Of a DNA stretch of 64,000 nucleotides, positions 1 to 9,064 are shown one piece after another; the first letter of the stretch is position 1, and every line of letters starts with the position of its first letter. The translations under genes and the position numbers were made by a program. The notes beneath the pieces are model-generated. The model saw nothing but the letters and a program-made list of their open reading frames with translations, was not told the origin of the DNA and did no database searches. This DNA comes from Planctomycetota bacterium (GTDB taxonomy: Bacteria > Planctomycetota > UBA8108 > JACQVS01): assembly GCA_028280485.1 (NCBI GenBank), contig JANQLS010000049.1, forward strand, positions 1 through 64,000, read 5' to 3'.

Positions 1-7
1 GATATTT

Positions 8-98
8 TTCATTCAGCCTCCGGGGCTACGCCCCTCCAGCTGAATGAAAAGCTTGAAAGTCTATTATAAGTTTTGGAGTCGGTTAGAGGGGCAGGTCA
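8..98. repeat. Hairpin plus 50 bp repeat, inverted copy at 41735-41784
   Basis: Positions 8-17 and 39-48 form perfect 10 bp arms around a second GC stem (GGGGC/GCCCC at 22-34). Positions 49-98 are the exact reverse complement of 41735-41784, where the same 50 bp lie directly before an IS3-type end. The next 460 bases (99-560) show no credible gene. Confidence 0.75.
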
Positions 99-560
99 AT
101 TCTATTAAAACCCTTTACTCAAGAAGATATTTTAGAACTTATCACTTAAACTTCTTTCCAAATCAGAATTAATTAACTCACTCAAAAATTGCATTTGGTA
201 GGAATTTCGAATATCGAAACATCTCCAAGATTAATCGTAGCCTATCTCTTAAACCAAAAGTGACTTAAAATACTGGTTAAATCGGTTATAAATCTAAAAT
301 CATTGCTACACAAGGTGATAGGAAATTAATTAACTTAAACTGGTCAGAAACTTTCAAAACACAGCTGGGCTTCCAGAAAATTCAAAACCCACTTAGGAAT
401 CTGATACTAAAAGGAAATTTAATGATTCGTTTTAAGCCTTTTTTTACTTACATACCTGAGCAGAAGATTTGAACGTGCTAATGTGAGATCTTTAAAATTG
501 CCGGCATTTATAATTGAACACTAAAATTATCAGCGGTAACGAATGCCCTGATTATTAAAA

Positions 561-848
561 CTAAAACTCGTAATCCAAAAGTCGTTCAATATGACTTTGA
601 AATTCTGGAGTTGGAATCAATCCGTTTTCACCTCGAGTAGCTAAGATTGGGCCTCTATGGATGTCTTTACTTGCCTTCACTCCCTTAGGATCATGGATCG
701 CCCAATCTGAGACTATCATTTCATCGTTTAAAAATTGTTCCAAAATAAATGAATTTACCTCCCAGAAAGAAACAACAACCTCATCTTTATTTAAAAGTAA
801 GATAATATCTTTCTCATTTAATTTATTGGTCGTGTAGATAAGTTTCAT
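561..848 (-). CDS. Hypothetical protein, 95 aa
   Basis: I do not recognise the family. The protein is small, acidic and soluble, with no signal peptide or membrane segment. It ends with a conserved-looking RGENGLIPTPEF stretch. Its start codon overlaps by 26 nt the end of a decayed upstream reading frame (823-1066, minus), the arrangement expected of a translationally coupled pair such as toxin and immunity protein; that role is only inference. The start ATG at 848 has no strong Shine-Dalgarno, which also suits coupling. Confidence 0.5.
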   Translation of the reverse strand: MKLIYTTNKLNEKDIILLLNKDEVVVSFWEVNSFILEQFLNDEMIVSDWAIHDPKGVKASKDIHRGPILATRGENGLIPTPEFQSHIERLLDYEF

Positions 849-1066
849 TTTTTACTCGCTGCTCTGAAAGAGAAGAAGTTAGCTCCCTATCTATATCCTT
901 AGATTTCAAAATCTGATAGAATGTTCGAAATTCACAATCGATAGATTTCTTTATTTCATGATTTTTCCAAACCCTACCGCTTCTATTATTTCGATAAATA
1001 GCAACTCGACAATATCTTTATAGAGATAGTCTATTAGTTTTCTATCAGTTGATTTCTTTTGATCAC
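823..1066 (-). pseudogene. Frameshifted upstream partner of the 95 aa gene
   Basis: Two minus-strand frames read as protein-like and join at a frameshift near 1010. The first reads SDQKKSTDRKLIDYLYKDI; the second continues as VAIYRNNRSGRVWKNHEIKK and runs on to a stop at 823-825. No start codon is visible at the 5' end, so only the C-terminal part is left. The family is not recognised. The overlap with the 95 aa gene suggests a former two-gene operon. Confidence 0.35.
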
Positions 1067-1523
1067 TTCAATATGTCATTCAAGCACTATCCGTTTGAAT
1101 TGAGCTTATTTCTTACTAGACGATTAAAATAACCAATTATTACAGTGCATTTCCGCGCCACGGTTGAGTTGACTATAGAATCTCATAATGCTAAAGCTCG
1201 CTCACGTTGCATTAAAAACAAGGAATGCATTTAAACATATTTTACCTTTAAAACAGCACCTAACGATCTCATATAATTATGAAAAGATGATAGAGTTAAA
1301 TTTGAATATCACCCTCCTCAATCCCGATTCTCCTCAAAGAAAAATATTCAAATATTTCAACTCATAGATCTTCTGATAACGACACATCCAATGGCCATAA
1401 ACTAACTTAAATTGTTATTGTATTGTTCAAAATCTTTACAAAGTTACGAACAATTAAGAAAGGGAGGGTAACCTTTTTTAATCATCGTATTTTTGAATAT
1501 TGCCTCTAAATTGAAACGTAAAA
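1067..1523. other. Non-coding stretch upstream of the HD-GYP gene
   Basis: AT-rich sequence without a convincing reading frame on either strand. It must hold the promoters of the HD-GYP gene and perhaps of the divergent minus-strand remnant, but I cannot assign -35/-10 boxes with confidence. Confidence 0.4.
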
Positions 1524-3059
1524 TTGAGCAATGAATCAATGGGTACTATTTATTTAAAATCTATTTCTGGACCATTGGATGGTCAAAGTTTTGAATTTAC
1601 AGACAAAGTTATAATTGGCAGAAATTCAGACTGTAACCTTCAAATTGAGGAGCCCTCTTGCTCCCGACAACACGCTCTAATTGAGTACTTGAATAATACT
1701 TACTATATTAAAGATCTTGGCAGTCGAAATGGTATCGTGCTTAACGGAAATGTAATTAAAAATGTTAAAATTGAACTCAAATTCGGTGATAAATTTTCGC
1801 TTGGGAGATCAAAATTTTTATTTCTTTCTCACAACAATCTTTCCACTAAGAGCGAATTCAGTGATCTTTTAGCTGTTGAATCCTTAGATATCAACCAGGT
1901 CGAAGAAAATGTAACACGACAAATTTCAGAACAGTTTACAGTTGACCTGAATGAATTGTTCCAGAGTTCTCGCCCTAAGGAATTCAACCAATCTTTTCTT
2001 TATCAAGTGAGTAAAGACCTAAACGGCTTACTAGATTCAGAGGCAATCATTAAAACTTTATCCCAATCGGTATTTAATCGACACTTAAATTTAGAGGTGG
2101 TATCTATGTTTCTAGTCAAGGAAATCAGAGGAACACCTAGAATCGTTAAAAAACCGGCACATTCAAGAGCTTCAAGGAAATACGACTTAAATTATGATGT
2201 TATCGATAAGGTTAAAGTTGAACGAAAAGCCATTCGTTGCTTAGATTCAGTTTCCGTAATCGATCAAACTGGAATTAGATTTCAAGAAATACATTCATTT
2301 CATTGCATACCTCTTATTGCTAGAAACGAGCTCTTGGGTATTTTATACTTAGAAGGTCAAAAAAACTCTCTATCCAAAGAAGAGTTTGAATTGATCACAG
2401 TAATTTGCAGCCATGGAGCATCATCGTTAGCAGCTTCACAAATGTATGAACAATCTCAAAATTCATACTTAGAGACTATTCTGGCATTAGGCAAGGCCAT
2501 CGAGGCAAAAGATGCTTACACTCGTGGACACAGTGAACGGGTAGCAAACTATAGCGTTGAAATTGGAAAAAAGCTCGGCTTCGATCAAAATAGACTTGGC
2601 CATCTACGAGTAGCCGCTGAACTTCATGATATTGGAAAAATAGCTATCGATGACGCAGTGATTGGAAAAAATGACCGGCTTACTAAAGAAGAGTTTGAGT
2701 TAATCAAAAAACATCCTGAACTTGGCGTGGATATATTAAAACCGATTCAATCGCTTCGACCCATTTTACCCTTTGTACTTTACCATCATGAACGTTTCAA
2801 TGGTCGTGGTTACCCTGAGGGACTAAAGGGAGAAGAAATTCCCCTTGAGGCTAGAATCATCAATGTTGCAGATGCCTTTGATGCCATGACTACACAAAGA
2901 TCTTATAATATTCCCATGAGTGAAGAAGACGCCTTAAAACGTTGTATCAGTGAAGCCGGGCGAAGCTTTGACTACAATTGCGTGATGGCTTTGGTGGAAT
3001 CTTTTGGAAAAGGATTCCTATTTACTGAAGTTCATTGTGAAGAAAACTTTTCAGAATAA
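1524..3059 (+). CDS. FHA-GAF-HD-GYP signalling protein (putative c-di-GMP phosphodiesterase)
   Basis: A cytosolic three-domain signalling protein of 511 aa. Residues ~8-100 are an FHA phosphothreonine-binding domain (GRNSDC at 32-37, SRQH at 47-50, GSRNG at 66-70). Residues ~150-320 fit a GAF sensor. Residues ~330-500 are an HD-GYP domain: HD pair at 368-369 in ELHDIGK, then HHERFNGRGYP. HD-GYP enzymes hydrolyse cyclic di-GMP; the key residues are intact, so activity is likely. The FHA domain suggests control by a Ser/Thr kinase. The frame opens with TTG at 1524; an in-frame ATG at 1539 immediately before the FHA domain is at least as likely the true start. The gene stands alone, convergent with a 61 aa gene. 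Confidence 0.9.
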   Translation: MSNESMGTIYLKSISGPLDGQSFEFTDKVIIGRNSDCNLQIEEPSCSRQHALIEYLNNTYYIKDLGSRNGIVLNGNVIKNVKIELKFGDKFSLGRSKFLFLSHNNLSTKSEFSDLLAVESLDINQVEENVTRQISEQFTVDLNELFQSSRPKEFNQSFLYQVSKDLNGLLDSEAIIKTLSQSVFNRHLNLEVVSMFLVKEIRGTPRIVKKPAHSRASRKYDLNYDVIDKVKVERKAIRCLDSVSVIDQTGIRFQEIHSFHCIPLIARNELLGILYLEGQKNSLSKEEFELITVICSHGASSLAASQMYEQSQNSYLETILALGKAIEAKDAYTRGHSERVANYSVEIGKKLGFDQNRLGHLRVAAELHDIGKIAIDDAVIGKNDRLTKEEFELIKKHPELGVDILKPIQSLRPILPFVLYHHERFNGRGYPEGLKGEEIPLEARIINVADAFDAMTTQRSYNIPMSEEDALKRCISEAGRSFDYNCVMALVESFGKGFLFTEVHCEENFSE

Positions 3060-3069
3060 CGCCTCTTCA

Positions 3070-3255
3070 TTAAGCATCATTTAGTCTATTTATAATCCGC
3101 TTTCTCGGTAAACGCTTTCCGATGATATATGCGAGCTGCTTTATGAGGTCAAATTCTTCACGCTCAGGGCTTAAGGGTGTATGTGTGTCTAACTGATAAC
3201 CAAGTTGCTCCATTCTTTCTAAGAGAAGTCCATGAAGTTGCTCGTCATTATTCAT
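3070..3255 (-). CDS. Small hypothetical protein, 61 aa
   Basis: A short soluble charged protein of unknown family with a basic C-terminus (GKRLPRKRIINRL). A good Shine-Dalgarno (GAGGAA) precedes the ATG, which supports translation. It converges on the HD-GYP gene with 10 bases between stops, so the two may share a bidirectional stop region, though I see no clear hairpin. Confidence 0.55.
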   Translation of the reverse strand: MNNDEQLHGLLLERMEQLGYQLDTHTPLSPEREEFDLIKQLAYIIGKRLPRKRIINRLNDA

Positions 3256-3925
3256 GATAATTCCTCAACTTTTAATAGATTAATTTTTCAAACAGCACTA
3301 ACAGTTATTTCGGTTTTTTTTAGATAGGTTCTGTATTCTTTTTGTTTGATTATGTTTTTGAATCTTTGTAACGGAATAACTATTCTTACCTATTTAACTT
3401 TTAAGATCAGTTCTCAGCCACTCAGGCATGTTCTGGTATAAATAGCAAATTATGAACTTGAGTGGAAAATAGTGTGGACTAAAAACTCAATCTATTTAAT
3501 TAAAGTCCACAACCCCATACTATGGCAACAACAGTGGTGGGCTAAAATAAAGGTGACCATTTATTAACAGCTATATTTTTCTAAGAACTCACCATAAAAA
3601 CCCATCATATCGATCAGACCTCAATTGTAATTTATAGTCAATACCCCCAACTAACGTCCTATTAAAAATAGTAAATGTAAATTTAAAACTGATACATATA
3701 CTGAGAGAAAACTACCATGCGTGAAGCATAGTCTAATCAGTTTTTAATAAATAAGATTTCAAAATAAAACCGTAAACTTAAGCTTCATAAAGTCCTCCAC
3801 TCATGGCAAATAATGTCAGATATTTTTCAGATCAGTCAATTGAATGAATAAGAAAATGGTTTATCCCGATAATAATTCTCTCTTCACTGACATTGGCATT
3901 TGCAAGAGCAATCTTCCCTTTAAAA
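3256..3925. other. Non-coding AT-rich stretch
   Basis: No credible gene. A loose inverted repeat (GTGGACT ... AGTCCAC, about 3472-3512) is visible, but nothing follows that would make it a terminator. Confidence 0.4.
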
Positions 3926-3969
3926 ATGTTCTTAATATGTTATGGTATCAAGGTGAATTTTAAGAACAT
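3926..3969. promoter_or_regulatory. Inverted repeat just upstream of the 140 aa gene
   Basis: Perfect 10 bp arms, ATGTTCTTAA at 3926-3935 and TTAAGAACAT at 3960-3969, lie 24 bases apart. They end a few bases before the ribosome binding site (AGGAG) of the gene at 3989. This placement suits an operator or a 5' leader hairpin; which one is not shown. Confidence 0.5.
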
Positions 3970-3988
3970 CTTAACAGGAGTGTAGTTT

Positions 3989-4411
3989 ATGGGTGGCTTA
4001 TTTCGTTTTTCTATTGAAAAGGCAGAAAGAACTGATTCCCTCAAAATTAAATGTATTTGGCCCAGTTCGGAGAGCTACATTTTCTTACCAAAAGGCAACT
4101 TTTCAACTATCTATAAATCTTTGTGGAACCATGTAAACTGTCAAATATCTCAAGCCGTCAGTGATAATGGATTAGAAAAAATAAGTGCCTCACAAGAATT
4201 AATTGAGTACCTCTTCAATTGGTTTAAAGAAAATGAAATTGATTGCGAGCTTAAAACCTCCGAATATAGAAAACTTAAAAACCCCTCAACCAAGAACAAT
4301 AAATATTTGAAAGAAATCTTAATTTTCCCCCGCCACCAAACCATAGCCAAAGAATTATTAGATAACGAAATCGACAAGATTTTAAACCTATCATTGCGTA
4401 ACTTACCATAG
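3989..4411 (+). CDS. Hypothetical protein, 140 aa
   Basis: Family not recognised. The protein is soluble, mixed alpha/beta in appearance and rich in Lys and Ser, without signal peptide or cysteine motifs. A clear AACAGGAG ribosome binding site sits at a good distance from the ATG. The gene stands alone behind an inverted repeat that may control it. It is surrounded by decayed genes, so it could be a recent acquisition. Confidence 0.6.
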   Translation: MGGLFRFSIEKAERTDSLKIKCIWPSSESYIFLPKGNFSTIYKSLWNHVNCQISQAVSDNGLEKISASQELIEYLFNWFKENEIDCELKTSEYRKLKNPSTKNNKYLKEILIFPRHQTIAKELLDNEIDKILNLSLRNLP

Positions 4412-4580
4412 GTTAATTTTCTTCCACACTACACCAAGAAAACTCTCGCAAATGGGTAGTTTTTTTAGGTTAGATTAACCTATAAGATAGCATAAGCATT
4501 TTTTGTTAAGCTTATCGAGATTGGTTACAAATTTCTGTAAAGTGAAAGTGGTTTTTCTGTCTATTTGAGCATTATGGTCC

Positions 4581-4754
4581 AGTTGTTCCACCAAATTTTT
4601 TCCACCTGACAAACTAGGCTTAATCGTAGATGGCCTGGGATACCTATCAGTTAGAAGAATTCTAACGTCCTACGGGGCTGAATTAGATATAGAAAGTAAT
4701 CTATCAGAGGGCACAAAAGTAACACTAAAATTCCCCATAGATTTAAAGGATTAG
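4581..4754 (+). pseudogene. Histidine kinase ATPase-domain tail (remnant)
   Basis: The frame ending at 4754 reads as the last 50 or so residues of a HATPase_c domain: DGLGYLSVRRILTSYGAELD is the G2-box helix region, then S.LSEGTKVTLKFPID. The upstream kinase body is absent, so this is a gene relic. It could have belonged to a sensor kinase lost by insertion or deletion. Confidence 0.55.
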
Positions 4755-4848
4755 AATAGGAGAGATCGTTGCTTAAATCTCATCTAACAAAAAATTTAGA
4801 GATCTACAGTCTAAAAAATCTTATGGATAGTAATTTAAAAATCGTTCC

Positions 4849-5171
4849 ATGAAGAACAAAAAAGCAAGGAATCCAACAGACCTTTATGAGTTTCAAAAAC
4901 TTTTAGGATCAAAATGGATTTTTATAATCATTCGCCTCTTGTCTCAGTAGCACAACGATTCACAAATTTAGTTAAAGAATGACCAGGAATCTCGCCTAAA
5001 GTTCTGAGCGAGAACTTAAAGACACTTCAAAAACACAATCTTATTTGTAGAGTATCAACGTTTTCTACTCCCATCGAAGTGGTTTATTCATTATCAGATT
5101 TAGGATTTCGATTTTTAGCCCGGGTAGAACTCTTTGAGAATTGGATTAAAAAGAACTTTAAAAAGAATTGA
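4849..5171 (+). pseudogene. HxlR-family regulator, broken by frameshift and stop
   Basis: From ATG 4849 the sequence begins as an HxlR winged-helix protein (GSKWIFIIIRLLSQ), then stops at TAG. Two bases on, a second frame continues the family pattern: RFTNLVKE, an internal TGA, PGISPKVLSENLKTLQKHNLI and SLSDLGFRFLARV to a TGA at 5169-5171. One frameshift plus one nonsense codon are required to restore it. HxlR proteins are MarR-like redox or aldehyde-responsive repressors; this copy cannot make a full protein. Confidence 0.75.
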
Positions 5172-5333
5172 TAAATTCGATTAAATCTTTAGAAGAGTCA
5201 CCGAAATTTCCAAAGGTATGCGGCGTAAACAAAGATTATGGTATTTTGTGAAAGGAACGAGCTCTCACCTATTGCATGTATTGCATCAGAAAATTAGAAA
5301 CTAGTTGTGTCGAACCCTTAGCAGGCTAACTGA

Positions 5334-5537
5334 AATAATACAATTATCTCAGGCTTTGCAAGCCCTATCCCCTTTTTCTTGAATTATGAAACGGAAGAAG
5401 CCTATCCAATCTCAGAAAATATGCATGGGGTAGAACTTGACGCAGACTTGGCGTACATTTCCTTTAATTGGCAATCAGTTTCTAAAGAAATAAAAATTGA
5501 GTTCATGAAAACCATTCACCCTAATGACCTCGATTGA
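5334..5537 (+). pseudogene. Gene fragment ending MKTIHPNDLD, second copy at 30290-30393
   Basis: This open frame has no good start. Its C-terminal part (LDADLAYISFNWQ ... MKTIHPNDLD then TGA) matches at protein level the fragment at 30290-30393 (VELALLVFNWQ ... MKTIHPNDLD). Family unknown. Two separate decayed copies indicate a once-dispersed gene, perhaps cargo of a mobile element. Confidence 0.45.
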
Positions 5538-5805
5538 TCCAAAAGATTGACATTCATCTTTCTCTCATAATTCTCACCAGGGGCGCGCGACTAAAAATGA
5601 AAAAGATTCTGAATTGTAGAGACTGAACTTTCACTGTTGGTACGGAAGGGCGGAAGTATTACATCGGGTAGGTGGATTAGATGCAAAGTAGCCCTGGGGA
5701 TCGAATCGAGTTAATAAATCTTCTTTCCTTCAGAGTTAAAGGAATTTATTTAAACGAACTGAACACAGAGTTGATCGGTTCAGCGCATTTTCATGTGACT
5801 AGTTT
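5538..5805. other. Non-coding gap before the LysR gene
   Basis: No reading frame with family resemblance on either strand. It lies 3' of the minus-strand LysR gene. Confidence 0.4.
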
Positions 5806-6705
5806 TTAAATTTTTCTTTGAGGCAAATTGTGATTCATAAACGAATCGATAAATAATTTTGTGACTTGATTGATGATTTGCTTCTTGAGAGTTAAAAGCG
5901 CGAGTGGTCGACAGATCTCTATTTCTCGAACTCTTATTCGTTGTAATACTCCCTTTTGAACCTCACTTTCAACTGTTGGCCATGGCACAATTGAGATCCC
6001 TAATCCAGCCTCGACAGCTTTTTTGAGAGCGTAAATATTATTGCTCGTAATTTGCATTTGAACTTGAATATTATTCTTTTTTAGGAGTTTATCAATTTGT
6101 TCACGGGTCGGGGTGTTCTCATCGAATGATATGAATGGCTCTCCACTTATTGCGCTTAAACTAACGGATCTTTTTTGAGTTAAGGGATGATCCGTAGGGA
6201 CGATGAGCGCTAGTTCATCGACTCCATACGGTAATACCTGGATTTTGGGCCGCTTCTGTGGGTAAGCCACCATGCCGATATGAACTTTCTTTTTAAGAAT
6301 TAAATCATATATGGCGTAGGCCTCTTGGTATTCCAGGTGAATTCGGATTTTGGGATACTGACGCATAAAGTCTTTTAAGAAAGAATCGAGCTCATACATT
6401 CCAATACTATGAATAGAAGCAATACGAATCTCGCCTTTTGGTGATTTTTTCATGTTCACGGGGAGCGCACAAAAATTCTCACATAGGGTGAGTATCTCTT
6501 CCGCATAGGGAAGGAGCATCTTCCCTTCAGGAGTCAGCACCACTCTTCTTGGAGCTCTATCAAATAATTTCACTCCAAGCTCAGCTTCAAGTTGCTTCAA
6601 ATGGGTACTTATCGAGGGCTGGGTAACAAAGTTCTTTTGGGCCGCTTTTACAAAGCTATTTTCTGATGCAATATCTCGAAATATTTTTAGTTGGAGGAGC
6701 TGCAT
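5806..6705 (-). CDS. LysR-family transcriptional regulator
   Basis: A full-length LysR regulator of about 300 aa: N-terminal winged HTH (residues ~1-60; SFVKAAQKNFVTQPSISTHL is the recognition region), linker helix, then a two-lobed effector-binding domain from ~90 on (GEIRIASIHSIG, GLGISIVP near 235). Such proteins bind DNA as tetramers and respond to a small molecule. I chose the ATG at 6705 because AAGGAA lies 9 bases before it; an ATG at 6714 is also in frame but too close to that site. It is divergent from the Cj0069-like gene, which it probably controls. The ligand cannot be told from the sequence. Confidence 0.9.
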   Translation of the reverse strand: MQLLQLKIFRDIASENSFVKAAQKNFVTQPSISTHLKQLEAELGVKLFDRAPRRVVLTPEGKMLLPYAEEILTLCENFCALPVNMKKSPKGEIRIASIHSIGMYELDSFLKDFMRQYPKIRIHLEYQEAYAIYDLILKKKVHIGMVAYPQKRPKIQVLPYGVDELALIVPTDHPLTQKRSVSLSAISGEPFISFDENTPTREQIDKLLKKNNIQVQMQITSNNIYALKKAVEAGLGISIVPWPTVESEVQKGVLQRIRVREIEICRPLALLTLKKQIINQVTKLFIDSFMNHNLPQRKI

Positions 6706-6962
6706 ACAATTCATTTCCTTGTTCTGATCAAATCTATTAAGGGGGCTTTAATTGATAGGTTTAAGTTATCAAAATGATAAGAATATACGATTTTAAGTTA
6801 TAGTAAATATTGTGGTAGAAGATCACGATTATTAATTTTGTTGTAATCGTCACTTTATCATTCATCGCTAAGGTGGATTACGACCTGGCTGGTCTTGTTT
6901 TGACTAAAATTTGGTATGAATCAGCCTTCCTCGATGGAAGGGGTGTGATCTGGAATAAAGCT

Positions 6963-8027
6963 ATGAAAACTCATGTTGTAATTTTTGAAGCCCGAGGTGG
7001 AACGGATAAAGGCCCCTATGGATATCGAAAGGATTCCCGAGCTATCGTTGATTCACTTCGAAAAAGGGGATGGTCTTCAGAAATAATTTTTTACTCTGAT
7101 GAAGAGCGGGGAGAGATATATCGACATACGATCAAACATGCGGGAGCTTATATCAGTCGTGTTAATCCAGGCAATTTGCATGATGAAACCGGCTATCTCC
7201 AGATGCTCAAGGAGCTGGTACAGCGAGGAGTACAAGGACTGCCTCATCCAGATGCCATGGTGAATTATGGGGCCAAGAACGCAATCGAGAAACTGAGAGA
7301 TACCGCGCTCGTGCCCAAAGATGTGAACTCTTACTACGCTTTTGAGGAGTTTAAAGACACTTTTGTTCAAACTTTAGCAACTGGACCGAGAGTGCTCAAA
7401 CAAAATCGTGGATCGGCGGGAGAAGGTATATGGAGAGTTGAGCTCCATGAACCAGCTACTTCGGAGCGAGCTTCGCTTGAAGCTATGGTGAAGTGCACGG
7501 AGGCAAAGGATAATCACGTAGAAAATATGAAGCTCGGAGAGTTTATTGACTTTTGCGTCAATTACCTTGAAGGACCGAATGGAATGCTTCTTGATATGCC
7601 TTTTCTTGAAAGAATTAAGGAAGGTGAAATTCGTGTATTCATGCTTAGAAGAACTCCGGTAAATATCGTTCATAAAAAACCCGTTGAAACAGCCGACGCT
7701 TTTTCTGCCACACTCTTTTCTGGAGCAAAATATACATATGATTCGCCAGAGAAGTGGCCAGAGCTTCTCAAGATCATAGAAGATAACCTCGATGACATTA
7801 TTGAGAAGCTGGGTGGATATGAGATTCCCCTCATTTGGACAGCAGACTTTATTCTTGATACGAATAAAGAGACTGGTAAAGACAATTATGTTTTAGGGGA
7901 AATCAATGCGTCTTGCGTTGGATTTTCAACCCATCTTGAGTTGAGTGAAGATGTCGCAGATGAAGTGATCCGTTTAATGGAAGCTGAGGATATCGTCAAT
8001 TACAGATGGGCAGCTTTTAAGACTTGA
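6963..8027 (+). CDS. Cj0069-family (ATP-grasp-like) protein
   Basis: About 354 aa from the ATG at 6963. It matches my memory of the Cj0069 family of uncharacterised, glutathione-synthetase-like proteins: FEARGGTDKG near the N-terminus, SRVNPGNL, GLPHPDAM, VLKQNRGSAGEGIWRV (the likely ATP-grasp glycine loop), and a C-terminal GEINASCVG metal-binding strand. The open frame extends to a GTG at 6873, but family resemblance starts at 6963. The LysR gene diverges from it across 257 bases. Substrate unknown; ligation of a carboxylate to an amine is the family expectation. Confidence 0.75.
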   Translation: MKTHVVIFEARGGTDKGPYGYRKDSRAIVDSLRKRGWSSEIIFYSDEERGEIYRHTIKHAGAYISRVNPGNLHDETGYLQMLKELVQRGVQGLPHPDAMVNYGAKNAIEKLRDTALVPKDVNSYYAFEEFKDTFVQTLATGPRVLKQNRGSAGEGIWRVELHEPATSERASLEAMVKCTEAKDNHVENMKLGEFIDFCVNYLEGPNGMLLDMPFLERIKEGEIRVFMLRRTPVNIVHKKPVETADAFSATLFSGAKYTYDSPEKWPELLKIIEDNLDDIIEKLGGYEIPLIWTADFILDTNKETGKDNYVLGEINASCVGFSTHLELSEDVADEVIRLMEAEDIVNYRWAAFKT

Positions 8028-9064
8028 GGGAATAGAGTTAGGAAGTCAGTGTTGGGATTTTTTGCACTACCCTAATTTTGAAGGCTCTATCTAAAGCTCG
8101 GTACTTTTTCTTCACGAATACCTAGACCCCATTCGGAATTAAAACTCTTCCTTTATTCTAAAACAAAAACTGAACGGTGCGCCGTAGGATATATCCAAAG
8201 CAGTGCTGTACTATGGGGTAGAGTAAAAAGCAGGATTCTGGATTTTCGTGAGCGCATTATCACCATCATCCCGATTAACACCCGTAAATACCCTTAATTT
8301 ATATTCTCTCTACCGATGGGTTATCGATTTACTGCATTTTGAGAGTATGAACGGGCAATGGTCATGATATGCCTTCAATATCTAATATCAATACCCTCCT
8401 CAAGACCCAAACTCAACTCAGCGGACTGATAGGAGTTTTATAATATAAGTCAAAAAGAGGGTTCCAAAGCAAGTTCTTTAGCTAGCTATCACAATCTCTG
8501 AAGAAAACGTTCATTATCCTTCTTGAAAGGGCTTGCTCACTAGTCTGAAGAGAAATGAGTCTACTAAATCCTGATGAATCCAAAACAACCGACTGTGTGA
8601 TTTTCTATTCATCAGCTTTAGTACAAAGACAAAATTGTTCAATTTCCACCAAGAAATTAATGGGGAATTTTTCACGCAAAAATTTTTTGAGCCACCATAG
8701 AAAGTATTCCCCCCTCACTTAGTAGCATCTGACCTCAATCGAAAAAATCTCTGTTTTTCCAACCTATAATTGGAATATCAGTTTGGACTTTGCTGCACCA
8801 CCTCATTCATGGGGAAAGTGACCTGCGGTTTAATTCAATGATCTCCATCTACCTTCTGCTTGAAAGGTTAAATTACTGGTGGGAATAGACAGAGTTAGCA
8901 ATTTTGTTTAAACAATTGAAAGCTGGAAGGTTTAAATTAATACCTTGGTCAGAGCAAAATCAGAAATTTCTAGACGGGAATCTCAGCCGTGAAGAAGCCC
9001 CAGACTCTATCATGACCTGAAACTTTTATTGCTTTCAATTTATTGATCTATAGGAAATTTTATA
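8028..9064. other. Non-coding kilobase with a decayed IS copy at 8230-8390
   Basis: No intact gene. At about 8230-8390 the sequence follows the left end of the complete IS at 50.3 kb in order: an AGGATTCTGGATTTTCGTGAG end, a GGTTATCGATTTACTG stretch, then CATGATATGCCTTCAATAT. Similarity is patchy, so this is an old, inactive copy. The ribosome binding site of the next gene (AGGAAA) is at the right edge. Confidence 0.5.
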
